Origin: an uncultured Moheibacter sp.
GTDB taxonomy: Bacteria; Bacteroidota; Bacteroidia; Flavobacteriales; Weeksellaceae
DNA length: 6,963 bases
Direction of reading: 5' to 3'
Assembly (NCBI GenBank): GCA_937875605.1
Contig: CALLXZ010000403.1
Location: forward strand, 1 to 6,963
This document shows positions 6,618-6,963 of this stretch, piece after piece. The position numbers were made by a program, and so were the translations under genes. The first letter of the stretch is position 1. Each line of letters opens with the position of its first letter. Under the pieces are notes generated by a model, which saw only the letters and a list, made by a program, of their open reading frames with translations, did no database searches and was not told where the DNA came from.

Positions 6618-6963
6618 GTGCCAACTTCACAGGAAATACTAAAACAATATTGGGGCTATCCGGATTTTAAATATCCGCAAAAAGAAATCATTGATTCGGT
6701 TTTAGAAGGAAAAGATACGGTGGCGATTTTACCGACGGGTGGCGGAAAGTCTTTGTGTTATCAGGTTCCGGCTGTCATGTCGGAAGGAATTACCTTGGTC
6801 ATTTCACCATTAATTGCATTGATGCAGGATCAGGTTAATGCTTTGAACCGAATAGGAATTGGCGCAGCGTCCATTACTTCACAATTGAATCAGGATGAAA
6901 TTGCAGTAGTATTTGCAAAATGCCAATTGGGAAAAATTAAATTACTCTACGTAGCACCGGAAA
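6618..6963 (+). CDS. recQ: ATP-dependent DNA helicase RecQ, N-terminal part
   Basis: The first 115 residues of a RecQ-family 3'-5' DNA helicase, cut by the right edge. Visible motifs are the motif 0 region FKYPQKEII with Gln21, Walker A LPTGGGKS with Lys44, motif Ia TLVISPLIALMQDQV (59-73), and LLYVAPE (109-115), which leads into motif Ib. RecQ unwinds forked and recombination DNA and acts in the cytoplasm in repair and replication-fork rescue. The opening, EILKQYWGYPDFKYPQ, resembles the shorter (about 630-residue) RecQ form common in Bacteroidota rather than the long RecQ, but the C-terminus is outside the window. GTG at 6618 is chosen as start because no ATG lies in frame back to the TAA at 6549 and the homologous N-terminus begins just there. 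There is no Shine-Dalgarno, as usual in the phylum. Motif 0 has FKYPQ where FRPLQ is usual, a conservative change. Confidence 0.93.
   Translation, partial: MPTSQEILKQYWGYPDFKYPQKEIIDSVLEGKDTVAILPTGGGKSLCYQVPAVMSEGITLVISPLIALMQDQVNALNRIGIGAASITSQLNQDEIAVVFAKCQLGKIKLLYVAPE

Noticed and set aside
1..6963. Defence island, phage or conjugative element in the window
   Set aside because: RecQ alone is a housekeeping helicase, and no nuclease, integrase, transposase or mobilisation gene is present.

Overview
The window looks like chromosomal DNA from a Bacteroidota bacterium, most likely a flavobacterium. The evidence is low and uneven G+C, an outer-membrane beta-barrel of the TonB-receptor-like type, a large periplasmic-propeller sensor kinase of the style typical of this phylum, a promoter box of the form TAnnTTTG, and almost no Shine-Dalgarno sequences. 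I infer the phylum from these family hallmarks; the genus is not determined (a Chryseobacterium-like relative would be my guess).

Layout. (1) 1-1631, + strand: the C-terminal 542 residues of an outer-membrane beta-barrel receptor whose start lies outside the window. A good intrinsic terminator follows it. (2) 1632-1926: 295 bases without an established gene but dense in signals: the terminator, a perfect palindrome with the 7-2-7 geometry of NarL/LuxR-type response-regulator sites, a perfect TAnnTTTG box, then a roughly 160-base leader with two sizeable inverted repeats and an 8-codon upstream ORF whose stop overlaps the sensor's GTG start. (3) 1927-5534, + strand: a two-gene operon with a 4-base ATGA overlap, encoding a 1003-residue sensor (signal peptide, 14 propeller repeats, Y_Y_Y domain, one membrane span, HisKA_2 kinase) and a 199-residue REC-LuxR response regulator. 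(4) 5540-6528, - strand: two small membrane proteins of unknown function, 5 bases apart, convergent with the operon. (5) 6618-6963, + strand: the first 115 residues of a short-form RecQ helicase, divergent from the membrane-protein pair.

How they work together. The sensor and regulator are almost certainly cognate partners: an extracytoplasmic ligand would be read by the double propeller/Y_Y_Y module, and the kinase would phosphorylate Asp54 of the regulator. The sensor's input half has the architecture of the Bacteroidota hybrid two-component systems, but the output is split off and replaced by a HisKA_2 kinase and a LuxR-type regulator. The 7-2-7 palindrome just upstream of the operon's own best promoter box is a natural candidate for autoregulation; this is the most interesting lead in the window. 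The outer-membrane receptor could be a target of the system, but nothing in the sequence shows that. The membrane-protein pair and recQ look unrelated to it.
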